From: Climacium dendroides
Taxonomy: Eukaryota; Streptophyta; Bryopsida; Hypnales; Climaciaceae
Direction: 5' to 3'
DNA: 64,000 nt
NCBI GenBank assembly: GCA_950106755.1
Contig: OX467082.1
Location: forward strand, 26,846,001 to 26,910,000
Below, one piece after another: positions 11,495 through 22,120 of this stretch. Numbering within the stretch: the stretch's first letter is position 1; every line of letters starts with the position of its first letter. Under the pieces are notes generated by a model. It was not told where the DNA came from. It did no database searches and saw only the letters and a program-made list of their open reading frames with translations. Position numbers and translations under genes: made by a program.

Positions 11495-11568
11495 GGCCGC
11501 GTAGCGCAGTGGATTAGCGCGTCAGACTTCGGATCTGAAGGTCGGGGGTTCGAATCCCCTCGTGGTCG
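11495..11568 (+). tRNA. tRNA-Arg (anticodon TCG)
   Basis: A complete cloverleaf: acceptor stem GGCCGCG with CGTGGTC (two G-T pairs), D stem GCGC/GCGC, anticodon stem TCAGA/TCTGA around loop CTTCGGA, and T stem GGGGG/CCCCT around TTCGAAT. Position 11568 is the discriminator G; CCA is not encoded. There is no intron. TTTT follows directly as a Pol III stop. The anticodon loop gives TCG, which reads CGN Arg codons. Confidence 0.95.
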
Positions 11569-11863
11569 TTTTGCAGATTTTTTTCAGATTCGGTTATGTG
11601 ATTTGTTTCAACAATTGTTGTATAGACATGGAGCATTTTATAGTTTCATACTCGGTGAATCTTCTCTTCTTCATCCATTTTTAAAATTGAAAGAATGCAT
11701 GATTGAACGTTACCAGTGTGCCCTGTGCCGTTGTCACAGTCAAAAGCAAAATAAAATTAATTTTCTAAATTTTTAACTCATAAAAGCTTTGAAATTCAAT
11801 AATTTATTTATTTTCTTGAAACACATGGACAATTTCCATTGATAAAAGGAAACAGTACCTAGA

Positions 11864-11988
11864 ACCAATAATTTTCACACCGTAGGTCCAACCGTCACAA
11901 AACAAAGCCCATTCCCAAAATAATTAACCAATAATTTTCACACCGTAGGTCCAACCGTCACAAAACAAAGCCCATTTCCCAAAATAAT
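11864..11988 (+). repeat. 63-bp tandem duplication
   Basis: The unit beginning ACCAATAATTTTCACACCG and ending near CAAAATAATT is present twice with almost no change, and it runs directly into the 30-bp minisatellite. Confidence 0.8.
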
Positions 11989-12120
11989 TGATCAAAATTG
12001 TCCCATTCTCAAAATAATTGATCAAAATTGTCCCATTCTCAAAATAATTGATCAAAATTGTCCCATTCTCAAAATAATTGATCAAAATTGTCCCATTCTC
12101 AAAATAATTGATCAAAATTG
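11981..12120 (+). repeat. 30-bp minisatellite, about 4.7 copies
   Basis: The unit starts AAAATAATTGATCAAAATTG and continues TCCCATTCTC. The copies are identical, which points to recent expansion. The repeat is open on the minus strand only because the unit is a multiple of three; it is not called as a protein. Confidence 0.9.
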
Positions 12121-12126
12121 TCAATT

Positions 12127-12277
12127 GTCAATTGTGAAAATTGTGAAATTTAATTTTTGAAACTTAAAATAGACTTCAAAGGATATTCAATTTTTAAAAT
12201 ACTAATATTAGTATTTTGATAAGATTTTATTTAACTTTAAAATTTAGTCAACACCAAAATGGGCATTTAGGGATTAA
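12127..12277 (+). mobile_element. Truncated end of a family B element
   Basis: The sequence before 12277 matches the right end of family B (a ...ATTTAACTTTAAA... stretch, a GTCAACACCAAAAT tract, then GGGCATTTAGGGATTAA). The left part is missing. Confidence 0.45.
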
Positions 12278-12424
12278 TAATCATGATAATAACAATAACA
12301 TTGGCCCCAAAATTGTTATATTTGAAGAGTGAGTAAACTCATGGGAAGGTTTAGCTAGCCATTTCTCATGGATATGGGTAAAAAAGTAGGTACATTAGGA
12401 TGGTAAATTTAGTGAAGGGCATGA

Positions 12425-12518
12425 ATGATCATTGAACATAAAAAAATTATTGATCATTGAACATAAAAAAAATTATTGATCATTGAACATAAAAAAAATT
12501 ATTGATCATTGAAAATAA
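12425..12518 (+). repeat. Short tandem repeat of about 24 bp, four copies
   Basis: TGATCATTGAACATAAAAAA with A-tract length variation is repeated four times; the last copy has diverged. A (TA)n run follows at about 12580. Confidence 0.8.
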
Positions 12519-12657
12519 GTGAAGTTGTATATTGAATGTGAGAGGGAAATAACTCCAATCATTGAAGTGAGTAATTGGTATATATATATATATATATAAT
12601 GTGTTCACTTAAGGTACCATATTGGGTTATGAAAAAATTATTGGCATTGAATGTCTT

Positions 12658-12886
12658 TTAATTCTTAAACGTTGAGGCAAACATTTACTATCCGATGGAT
12701 GATACAGAATCTTTCCATGTAGGATAGAAGTGCAACTATTCATCCTCATAATTTTGTGTGGAAAGAGGAGATTTTCTATAATACTTTGACTTTCAACAGT
12801 ACTTTTGCAGTTTTTTGAGCCAATGATTCACACGATCATGAAAACTAATGATTTCCAAGGTCACATTATCATCCTTTAACGGTTAA
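12658..12886 (+). mobile_element. TTAA-bounded MITE, family C, copy 1
   Basis: It runs from TTAATTCTTAAACGTTGAGG to CATCCTTTAACGGTTAA (229 bp) with degenerate inverted ends. The interior words GTGCAACTATTCATCCTC and TGATTTCCAAGGTCAC recur in the copy at 61179 and, inverted, at 39791. Confidence 0.65.
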
Positions 12887-13184
12887 TATTAAGTACTTTG
12901 TGATGGGTGCAAATTCCAACTAATCAATCATACGGTGGCTTTCAAATATTTGACACACCCCTTATAGCTATCAATTGGAAAATCTTTCAATCAAATTTAG
13001 ACATCTTGCACAAAACATGGCTTGGTATTCATGAAAATTGATTTAGAAGTGTTCAACAAATAAATTAGACTTATTTATAATTGAGAATATCTAATTTGTA
13101 AACTGAGATCTCATTGAATAAAATCTCATTATTGTAATAATGATGGGTTTTGCTACAGTAACTTGTACTAATTTTTTAAGAATG

Positions 13185-13345
13185 TTACAAATTTTTACTA
13201 TTCATGAATGCTTTTACCAAAAGGATAGATATCAATATTATTTAAAGAGAAGACCTTCTATAGAGATAATTGGTAAAGCTATTCATGGAAGGTAAAAGGC
13301 CTTATAGCATTCTGAAATCAACTATTATGGGTATCTACTAGCACA
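13185..13345. repeat. Dispersed AT-rich repeat, paired with 40478-40645
   Basis: An imperfect match that includes GATAGATATCAATA-TATT, a GGTAAAAGGCC / GAGTAAAAATT variant and TTATAGCATT. The class of the element is unknown. Confidence 0.4.
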
Positions 13346-13448
13346 TGAAGAAAAGTTTTAAATTTTATATTACAATGTGTTTTTTCCAAAAGTCTTGAAA
13401 ATAACAAGCTAACAAAATTAACCGGCTTGTCACAACTTTTGATCATGA

Positions 13449-13687
13449 CACTATAAGAAAGTTGTGTTTTAAGTAATGTTTGATATAACAATCAATGTTT
13501 AAGTTGATGGATTTTAGGTGGCATCAAACCTAACAACCCTTGTTATTTTTGCTAACAATGACGTTCAATGTAACATCATGTTGTTACATTGAATGTCATT
13601 GTTGACATAAAAACAAGGGTTGTTAAATTTGACGTCACCTAAAATCTGTCAACTTAAGACATTGACAAACTCTAGTTTCTTATAGTG
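13449..13687. mobile_element. CACTA-type foldback MITE
   Basis: A 239-bp near-palindrome that starts CACTATAAGAAAGTTG and ends TTTCTTATAGTG. The arms run inward through AACAACCCTTGTT / AACAAGGGTTGTT and ACAATGACGTTCAATG-TAACAT / ATGTTACATTGAATGTC-ATTG. The CACTATAAGAAA ends place it with CACTA (En/Spm) elements. No coding sequence. Confidence 0.75.
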
Positions 13688-14187
13688 TAACATCGTAGCA
13701 TCCAAAGCTTTAGGAAATTCATTTACAAATTCCCTAAAGAACACATCTACAAGTCCCTTTAGTTGCTCATGGCATAAAAACAACTCCAATTTTTTACAAT
13801 TTATGTTTACTTTCTAACGTAGATTTATAATTTTCTTTGGAGCAAAAACAAGAATGAAGTACTAGAAAGGTGCATTTGTAGTACAAATTGTGATTTTATA
13901 TAAATTTGTACTCCATATAAGATAAAAAGGTCTAATTCAAAATTTTGCACATTCTATGCTCCTAGAAAGTGGCCCACTTTAGTTGTACATACATTCAATT
14001 TAAAGAGAACATTCTAGAATAATATAGATTTGGGTCACAATAGGATAGGATGAATAATGACCAATGAATATGGTCATTTTAGAAAAAAACTATTACTATG
14101 TTTAAGATTCAATAAAAATAAATTATATTTGATAATAGTTACCATGTTCAATTGTTGTAATTAGTATTGATTGTAGGTACACATACC

Positions 14188-14638
14188 TTAACCCCTTAGT
14201 ACTTTGACATAACAATTCTTGATGATGAAAAGAAAAGGTTCAATGTTTTTTCTACTCAAAACTTCTTATTCATCCAAACCAATGCTTGACTTTATAAAAA
14301 ACTTTTTGTATGATGAATTTGAGGTAAATAATGTATATTTACAAAGATATAAGCAAAAATATGGGGAAAAAAAATCAAGATTGGATTTAGGCACTAACGG
14401 GCTAATACAAGCTATGTTTACAATCCAATAAGAAATTTAAATAGTTTCACTAGCAAAGCACATGTTTTTTGTTTCATTTTTGACCTCTTCAATTGCATAA
14501 GAAAATTGCAAACCTAAAGGTCCAGTGGATGACTTCAATTTTATCTATAGAATCAACTTAAAATGCACCTATTGGTCCAATGATTGGACTATCTTGGTGA
14601 CTATCTTTGTCATGGAAAGGGGACACATTCATCTAGGA
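14188..14638 (+). mobile_element. TTAA-bounded element, family G, left part
   Basis: It begins TTAACCCCTTAGTACTTTGA and shares its start with the copy at 54866 (TTAACCCCTAAGTGCTTTGA). The right end could not be placed. It stops at or before the family C copy at 14639. Confidence 0.4.
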
Positions 14639-14792
14639 TTAACCCTCTAACATTGAAAGGAACACTATATGTTTGAAGGATGATAGAAAATTCTTCTATG
14701 TAAGACAAAACTACAAATGTTCATCTTTGGAATTTTGTGCAAAAAAGAGAAGCCTTACACCGTACTTTGACTTCCAATGTGTGCTTTTTTTT
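14639..14792 (+). mobile_element. Truncated family C MITE (copy 2)
   Basis: It begins TTAACCCTCTAACATTGAAA and matches copy 1 through GTTCATCTTTGGAATTTTGT and TACTTTGACTT, then is cut off where the next TTAA element starts. Confidence 0.55.
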
Positions 14793-14993
14793 TTAACCCC
14801 TGAAGTTCCAAGGTCTTTTTCCATTAAAAAAACACTCAAAATTGCCATTTGATTTGCAAAGAGCAAAAAAAAAATTTAATTATTCTTCTAAATATCTAAC
14901 CATAGGATCTTGAATGTACTAGAATAGCATAAGAATGTGTGGAAGAAATTTCAAAAACTTTGATCGTGTAGATTGAAAGATATTTGCATTTAA
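14793..14993 (+). mobile_element. Left part of a family E element, interrupted
   Basis: It begins TTAACCCCTGAAGTTCCAAG and matches the copy at 42670 up to ATATTTGCATTTAA. At that TTAA the foldback element 14990-15564 begins. In the copies at 42670 and 56520 the same position also reads GCATTTAAAG, which marks it as an empty site. Confidence 0.6.
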
Positions 14994-15564
14994 TCCCTAA
15001 AGGTCCAAACACTGTATTGGGGTATCATAGCAATTTTGGGCAACTTACGACAAACAGAATTTTTATTTCTTAATTTATTTTTAATTTCACAAAACATGTG
15101 TCCAAGGAGTAGCTTTAAGGCGCAACAATTTTCATAACTTTTGACTACATGGTTAAAATGTTATTGCATGATATGTAATTTTCAACATTCGGTGGGCAGT
15201 TTGGGCAGCCCAAAAAACTTCTTTAAAAATCACTTTAAAAAAAATAAAAGCTTGAAATTGGTTCTTTAGACTTATATATTTGTAAAAGGCTTTGAATCAT
15301 TTCATTTCAATTAGTAAGATGAAAGTTATGAGGAGTTTTAGTTTGTGGGTAGGTATGGAGTCTAGAATGTTGAAAATTACATATCATGCAATAACTTTTT
15401 AACCATGTAGTCAAAAGTTATGAAAATTGTTGCGCCTCAAAGCCACTCCTCGGGCACACGTTTTGTGAAATTTTCAAAAAAAAAGAAATAAAAATTCATT
15501 TCGTAATGAGCTACCCAAAATTACTATGATGCCAAAAACCAGTGTTTGGACCTTTAGGGGTTAA
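14990..15564. mobile_element. Large foldback element (family F), 200-bp inverted arms
   Basis: The left end TTAATCCCTAAAGGTCCAAA and right end TTTGGACCTTTAGGGGTTAA mark the inverted termini. The arms 14990-15190 and 15365-15564 are almost complementary along their full length (for example the AATTTTCAACATTC turn at the inner edge), around a 174-bp loop. The outer TTAA on both sides matches the target rule of the other TTAA elements here. No coding sequence. Confidence 0.75.
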
Positions 15565-18500
15565 CATGACGTTTTTTGAAACAACATTTTAAAATATGTT
15601 GCACTGGCACACTATTGTACCCACATTCTAGAAGCTTTGTTGCCATTTTTAAGTGAGGTAGAACTGTCCATTACCACACAAATTTGCTATCTAGGTACTT
15701 TAGAGAAGCTATTTGTGAGCTCCCACATTTTTCAAAGATTGGAAAGTTTGAAGGAAGTCAATTGCAAGGAGAATGCAGACATTCCGACAAAAAAGTGAAT
15801 TTTTCAGTGATTTTTCAAAGCTCAAATGTTAAAGTGTGAATAGACCCTTGTTGAAACATGGGTAGGTGAATGCATGGGCTGATGTGTCTGCTCAGGAAGT
15901 TCATTGCTATCATGATAATGGGTTGCAAAGATTGTGGTAATAGATGGGCCACTTACCCAATTGGAAGAATCTTGTAGAATTAGGTGGATGGTGGTATTAA
16001 GCAGTTCTACCTTGTATGCTACTTACACTACTTACGTATGGTACTTGCCCACCTGCTATAATAACTTGGCAGGGCAAACAGCTGTTGCTTCAATGTCCAA
16101 AACTCCGTCCGCAGCAGCAGGTACTGATGAAATTTGAAGGGGAAAAAAAATGAAATTAGTAGGAATGTTTGTTTAAAAAAAAAGTTTAAGAATTTTTTTT
16201 AATTGGTACAAGCACATGCCATCCAACAAGAAGCAGACAACAGCTGAAGCTTTTCATGTAGCCTCACAGTACTGGAAATTCATGAGGGAGGGCCACAATT
16301 ATGTTATGTGACGACTCTTTGCACTTACTTGAAAGCCACTCCAACCTTTCTCCACAATATGATTTTAAGGAAGGGAGGCAACCCATTTCTGACTGCTTCA
16401 ACAAATACACATAGTTTCTAACACTGTGGAAATTTTCCCATGTGCAAAAATAGATTTTGTAAGCAGGGGTTCCATAATTTTTCAGATTTTTATTTCTCAC
16501 AACATAGTTACTGTGAATTTTTTGGCTCAAGGTTCTGTTCCACCCATACTCCTCATGTAGACCTTCCTATTTCCGACCAAGGGCTGGTTGCAAAATTCAA
16601 CAACTGAAGGGTTGGTTGTAATGTTGAGTCTTGTAGCCAATCATAATGTGACACAAACTGTGCCGGGAATTGTGCCATAATTAAACATTGTTAATCACCT
16701 CCTACACAAAATTACATTATCCTTTTGTGTCAAAATGGGTTATTGAACAAGAATGGGTTGCCTCCCACAAGGAAATACTTAGAATTGCATGAATAAATTT
16801 TGTGGTATAACCAATATGCTCATGGAAATGAACAACAATTTTTGCACATTGGTGAAGGACTATGAATCAAAATTATGCAAATAGCTTCATAATTTTTGGA
16901 AGCATTGTGAATTAATTATAAAATTTTAAAAATGCAAGGTGTCGCATGTTGAAAATGTCATGTAGGTGATGCCAAAATTCATATGCTTGACATTATAAAA
17001 TATGACACTAGTAGTAGTAGAATATGTCATAGAGAAGAAGTCAAAACAAAAGAAATTGTACTCAAAATGGGCCACTTGAGTAAGGTCCCCACCTCCACAA
17101 TACTATAAATAGAGCCATTTATAACCCCAAATGGCCCACAACTCCACCTTACATTTGTCCTTTTGATGCTTATCATTTTTGGTATCCTTCCTGTTGGGTT
17201 TTGCTTCAAAAGTAGGAGTTAGTTTTCAGGAGTGAACAATTTTAAATGTGGTTATGTTAAGCAATGTATGTATGACCATATCAATATTATGTATGAATTC
17301 AAGCAATTAATTAACTTTGCATGATTGAATTCAGAGTTATATACATGTAGTTTTGGATATTCACTTGAGTCAAAGGGGTATTTTATGACACCTTGTAGGT
17401 TACATCCTAAAAATATAATCAATTTATATTATTCCAAGAATATTATTAGAATATTCTGAAAATTGTTCTTGTATGATTTTGTAGATCCTATATTACTTCC
17501 AAAAATATAATTATTAAGTCCGAGGAACAAAATGCCTTATTTGGTTAAACTCAAATAGTTTTCTATTTTTTCCCTAGTGGCCCCTTGAGGTTTGAATTAT
17601 AAATTCTATTTCAATAAAGAAATGCAAAGTAATCCATCCTAAATCAGCTAGTGCATATGCAAAGCAATGGTAATAAGGTCACATTCAAAAATGACTAAAG
17701 TTGCTATTACAAGTGTCTTTACTACAAATAAAAATAAGTACTCTCTTTCTTCATATGATTTTCAATTCAATACTTCATATAATTCTTGATGTAGTGATGA
17801 AAAAATCAAAAAATCCAGTTGACAACTATTCCTAAAATTTATTAGTCAAAAGTCTAATTAATCATTAAAAAATCATTCTTGGAATGATTTCCTACATTCC
17901 ACATGTTATTATTGCTTTTCACACATGTCTTGTTTTGATTAGGTATTATAAAAGCTTTCTACATTTTTTTAACATTATTTAGAACATCTTTATACACTAC
18001 CAACTAGTAGAGAGTGAATTCAAGGAGGCATGATATAATTTGTTGCCGAGGTTGGCTATCAAGAAATCACACAAGCAACATCAGATGAAAAAGAAGTATA
18101 TTGACTACTCATGAATGAAGAACAATCTTTCTTAGCTTGTATTTGGCACTAAAGTAATTGCATCTATAATTTATCTGAATAAGCCTTTGAGCTTGGTTTC
18201 TATGATCAAAATATCCAAATTTGGGGGGATCTTGGTTGAAGTCAAAAGAATATCTAAGATTCTCTTCACATGTATTTTTGAACAACATATAAATAAACTA
18301 TGAATTTTCAAAGTTTCAATAATAGGTTTACCCAAAAAAAACCTAAACTCTCATGTTTAGAAATCTTAAATTTTAAGCAAGAGTTCAGATGGTTTTGTAG
18401 ACATGTCATGATTAGGTGCAAATGTGCAATTATCTTATTAGAGGTTCTTATGCAAAAGCAAAATGACAATTTCAAGAAGAGCTTTGATTCATGCAGAAAA

Positions 18501-19383
18501 AAGGGTTGGTGTTATGACAACTTCAATGTAGATTTGGGCTTGATAGGGTTGAAAATGGGTTGAAAACTTACCATTCTATGACTTCAATGAATACCACCGT
18601 AACTCCTAGTTTTGAATAGTGCATTCGTTATTTCACAATATTGAAGGCTGATATTGGTTTGCTTTGCAACCGGGTAGAGAATTACAAAAAACACATTAGG
18701 TTTCAAATGGAAGAAATTATTCCCCCTAGAAACAACAACAGAAAGCTACAAACATTGGCTTTGATCATTTATAAAGCATCTTCTTTTCCTTAAAAAAAAA
18801 TGAGATCATAATCAACTCATTTTTTAGAAAAAGATGACACATTTATAAGTGGTCAAAGCAGCATGTTAAAAATTCACTGGTTTTCCCATTCTAGTGGGGA
18901 AAAAAATTTGGATTCCATCACACTAAATATGTGTAGGTACGAAATGGGTCATCCTACGTAACCCTACGTAACGAAGAAGAAAATGCTTCCAGCTCTTGCA
19001 TTTTGTAGGCTACACTCAAACATGGACTGAGAGTGTAAGTCACTCCTCCAGCTCTTCACGGCCAATGTGTGATCATTCTATGTCCTCCTCAAGATTCAAC
19101 AGAAAAAATTTCTATACTCACGGCACCAATAATAACCTCCAGTGGGGCATACATCAAGATATAATTCATTTGTACCGTACAGCAAAGGAGGAGGTCCATA
19201 AAGTGCCCATTGAACATCTGAAAATAAATTTGGGGACAGTTGAACTTCTTAAAATATTTTTTAATAAAATTTCCTTAAAAGACAAACGTAAGTGGCATCG
19301 AATCCAAGTCATTTCATATTTTTTGGGAGCTTCGTGGAATTAGTTATGAATTTTTGAAAGTTGGAACGCAATGGTCACTAGAA
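15565..19383. other. AT-rich intergenic DNA
   Basis: No supported gene. About 18240-18560 resembles 41760-41900 (shared context AATAAACTA..AA.TTTTCAAAGT), so part of it is another dispersed repeat. The open frames at 15934, 16264 and 18300 have no recognisable product. Confidence 0.35.
19160..19370 (+). repeat. Dispersed repeat related to 55800-55975
   Basis: The shared words TTTCATATTTTTT, TTCGTGGAATT/TTTGTGGAATTGG and ATTCCTTGAAAGACAA/TTCCTTAAAAGACAAA show a common ancestor. Weaker relatives occur near 29430 and 40290. Class unknown. Confidence 0.4.
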
Positions 19384-19476
19384 GCATCCACCTCCTGAAA
19401 TACATATTATTTGTACATTGCTAGTGCAGTGAGAAAGTAAAATGTACAAATAGTATACATTTCAGGAGGTGGGTGC
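19384..19476. repeat. 36-bp imperfect inverted repeat
   Basis: The arms 19384-19419 and 19441-19476 (outer words GCATCCACCTCCTGAAAT and ATTTCAGGAGGTGGGTGC) pair with four mismatches around a 21-base loop. CACCTCCT also occurs just after the related repeat at 55980, so it may be the end of that element family. Confidence 0.65.
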
Positions 19477-22120
19477 ATTTAGAGCTGGAGTGTTTTATAG
19501 ACCTCCTAGTGCAGTTTGTTGCTATGTTTTTGGTGCTTCCCTAAATCTATAGTTTGACATCATCTACTATTGAACCATGTGGATATACATACATCCAACA
19601 TTGCATTGCAAGGAACAAATTCATTCACACATATTCACAACTTGACATGTAGAAGTTGTCCAATCATATTATGTACACATCACAATAAATTTTGAAGATA
19701 TATTTGGGAATGTAGTGCATGATTAACCTTGTAGGTTCTAAAGCTTTGTTGGTGAGAACAAGAATATAGACAAAATCTTTAATAGATGTAGGATTGTTAA
19801 GGACAAAAGAACCTAAGTGGAGAAATAATCGTATCAAATTGGAGAATGAGTGATAAATAATAGATATGTTGTCAATAATTAGGACAATCCATTGTTTATA
19901 TTGCAAGAATTTAGAATTTCTTGATAGTGTATATAACGTTGATGCCAACAACACAAGAAAAATGCACAAATACAAGTTTGTGATACTAGTAGCATCATAA
20001 AAGATCCACTTTGAGGACCTTTGGATTCAATAGACATTGCCTTTATGATTCATACAAAGTGATCATCACAAGAAAACATACCTTCAATTTGAGAAAGTGC
20101 CTATCTACTTGTGCTGTCTTTGTGTTTGCTTCCACCCTAATAGTTGTCAATGTTATTCATGATGCCATCTATCCAAAAGGGACACAATCTTTTGCACTTC
20201 TTTCCTTAAAAACCTCGAAAAGGCTACAAAATATCTAACATTATCAAACTCTTTGAAATGGGACCATAATGATCTTTCCATGTATTACGAAGAGACTAGC
20301 ACACATGATTTTTTTGCATGTAATTGTATTTTCTAGATCCAATTGTTCCAATTCATTCTCTATCAAATGAATGAATTAGTTATTTATGTTTTTCACTCTT
20401 TGGAAACCATTTTTTGGTTGCTCGGGATCTTTGAACTTTGGTTAACAATGAACTTTGAGAGCGTCAAGAGCACCCAAAATGGACTCTAGGTTTGAATCTG
20501 ATTTGCAACAGCTTCGTAGCAATTGAAGTAGATTTACCTTTCCCACATTGGCATTCTCCCATTTCAGTTCTCACGGCAGTCTTCAACATTTTACGAGCAT
20601 GGAAATTTGTGCTTTTCACATATATTCCTCATAATTCAATTCATCGATTGTTTACAGAGCATCCTCACGAAGCACTTCAAACTTTGAAAGGTGACTTAAC
20701 TTGATTACCATATGGTGAAATGTAGCTAAGGACCACATGTACGCTAGGTGTGCACGTGGAGGCAGACAGGCATGTGTAGAGAGTACAGACAGCAATCTTG
20801 TATATTTTACAGAGACTTTGTAGCTAGATAGTAGCCTATATTATACACCCAAAGCCTACTGAAAGACTTTGGCTACAGACAGCCTGAGATAGAGGTGACT
20901 CACTCGGGTGACGGAGGCTACGTCCAGGTTGCATTAAGAGAAAAAGAGCCCTGATGTTGAAAATTTGGAGTCCAAATGTGGAAAATTTGGAGCCCTCATG
21001 TGGAAAATCGTCACCGGAGCTGCACGTGCAAGAAGCAAAGATGCACTTCATCCACCACCAGACTCCAGATCCAAGTCACCTCGCAGAATCTCAACGAGCA
21101 CGCCATGGTTCCCGGTGATTCTATGGTGAAGAAATTGAGAGTCAAAGTCGAATGTAGAACGTGTACGGCGGTCCATAGTGGAAGGCTTACAAGGTACAAC
21201 CGATCACCTCTTCCTCGAATGGCTACCCTAACCACTTCTTGATTTAAGTCCATCCAGAGTCCTTCCAGAGGGTATGAGTCCTTCCAGAGATTGTGAGTTT
21301 GCAAACGTACCTCTCTCATGTCATGGTCCGCAAGGAACTAGCTTTTGCACAACAATTAGTTCAGGTCGATTCCATTGAATCTCGTCAAGCTAGGAGAATT
21401 CCATGTCAAAGTAGTGACAGAGGCTCTACTTGCGGTCATTGCAAGTTCTGATCTGTGCTGGAGCTTCCTCAATAAACAAGTTGTCATTCAGGTACGAATC
21501 TAGCAATTATTTTTCCTGCATGATCACCTGCTCCCCGAAAGAATTCAATCTACATGCCATGATTGCTCAGAGATCAATTGCAACTTACAAACCCTTGTTC
21601 CAGTATTCCATTTGTATCGATCATATACCATAGCTGTGCTGCATCTGCAGCTCTACACTCACAGAGCTAGGCAAGGATCTAGTCATCAGGATTTGAAACG
21701 AAACATTGCAAGTCAGAGCACATTAATTAGAACAGGAGAAGCCAATTTCAGGATGGCATTCCAAAACTACAGAATAACTAGCTATGAATACTAGGCGAGA
21801 AAATTGGAGAATTAATGATGAATCGCGTTGTGACCCATTTTGGTATCAAACTTCCAAATCACGGAGCAGTGATATCATGTTTGCAGCTAGATTTGCAGCT
21901 GAGCAGAATAGTCATAAGAAGGAAAACTAACGTCCTCGTTGCATCTCCGAGAGACGTTCACAAACACTCAGAACAGCGCCATCTGAATTTGACAGTCAAG
22001 CATTTCATTTTCCAGGGCCTGCCATCAATCAGCTAGAAATTCTTTCCGCCATTAGCCCTGCCGGTGCCCTCTCGTGCAAACGACCCTTCTGTTGCACGAA
22101 ACTAGATTGGGGCTGACAAG
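19477..22120. other. Intergenic DNA upstream of the DUF2235 gene
   Basis: AT-rich to about 20.7 kb, then balanced. Open frames at 20976-21319 and 21430-22036 overlap on both strands and show no family resemblance. The last few hundred bases probably hold the promoter and leader of the gene at 22121. Confidence 0.35.

Noticed and set aside
11924..12124. 66-residue repetitive frame on the minus strand
   Set aside because: It is produced by the 30-bp minisatellite.
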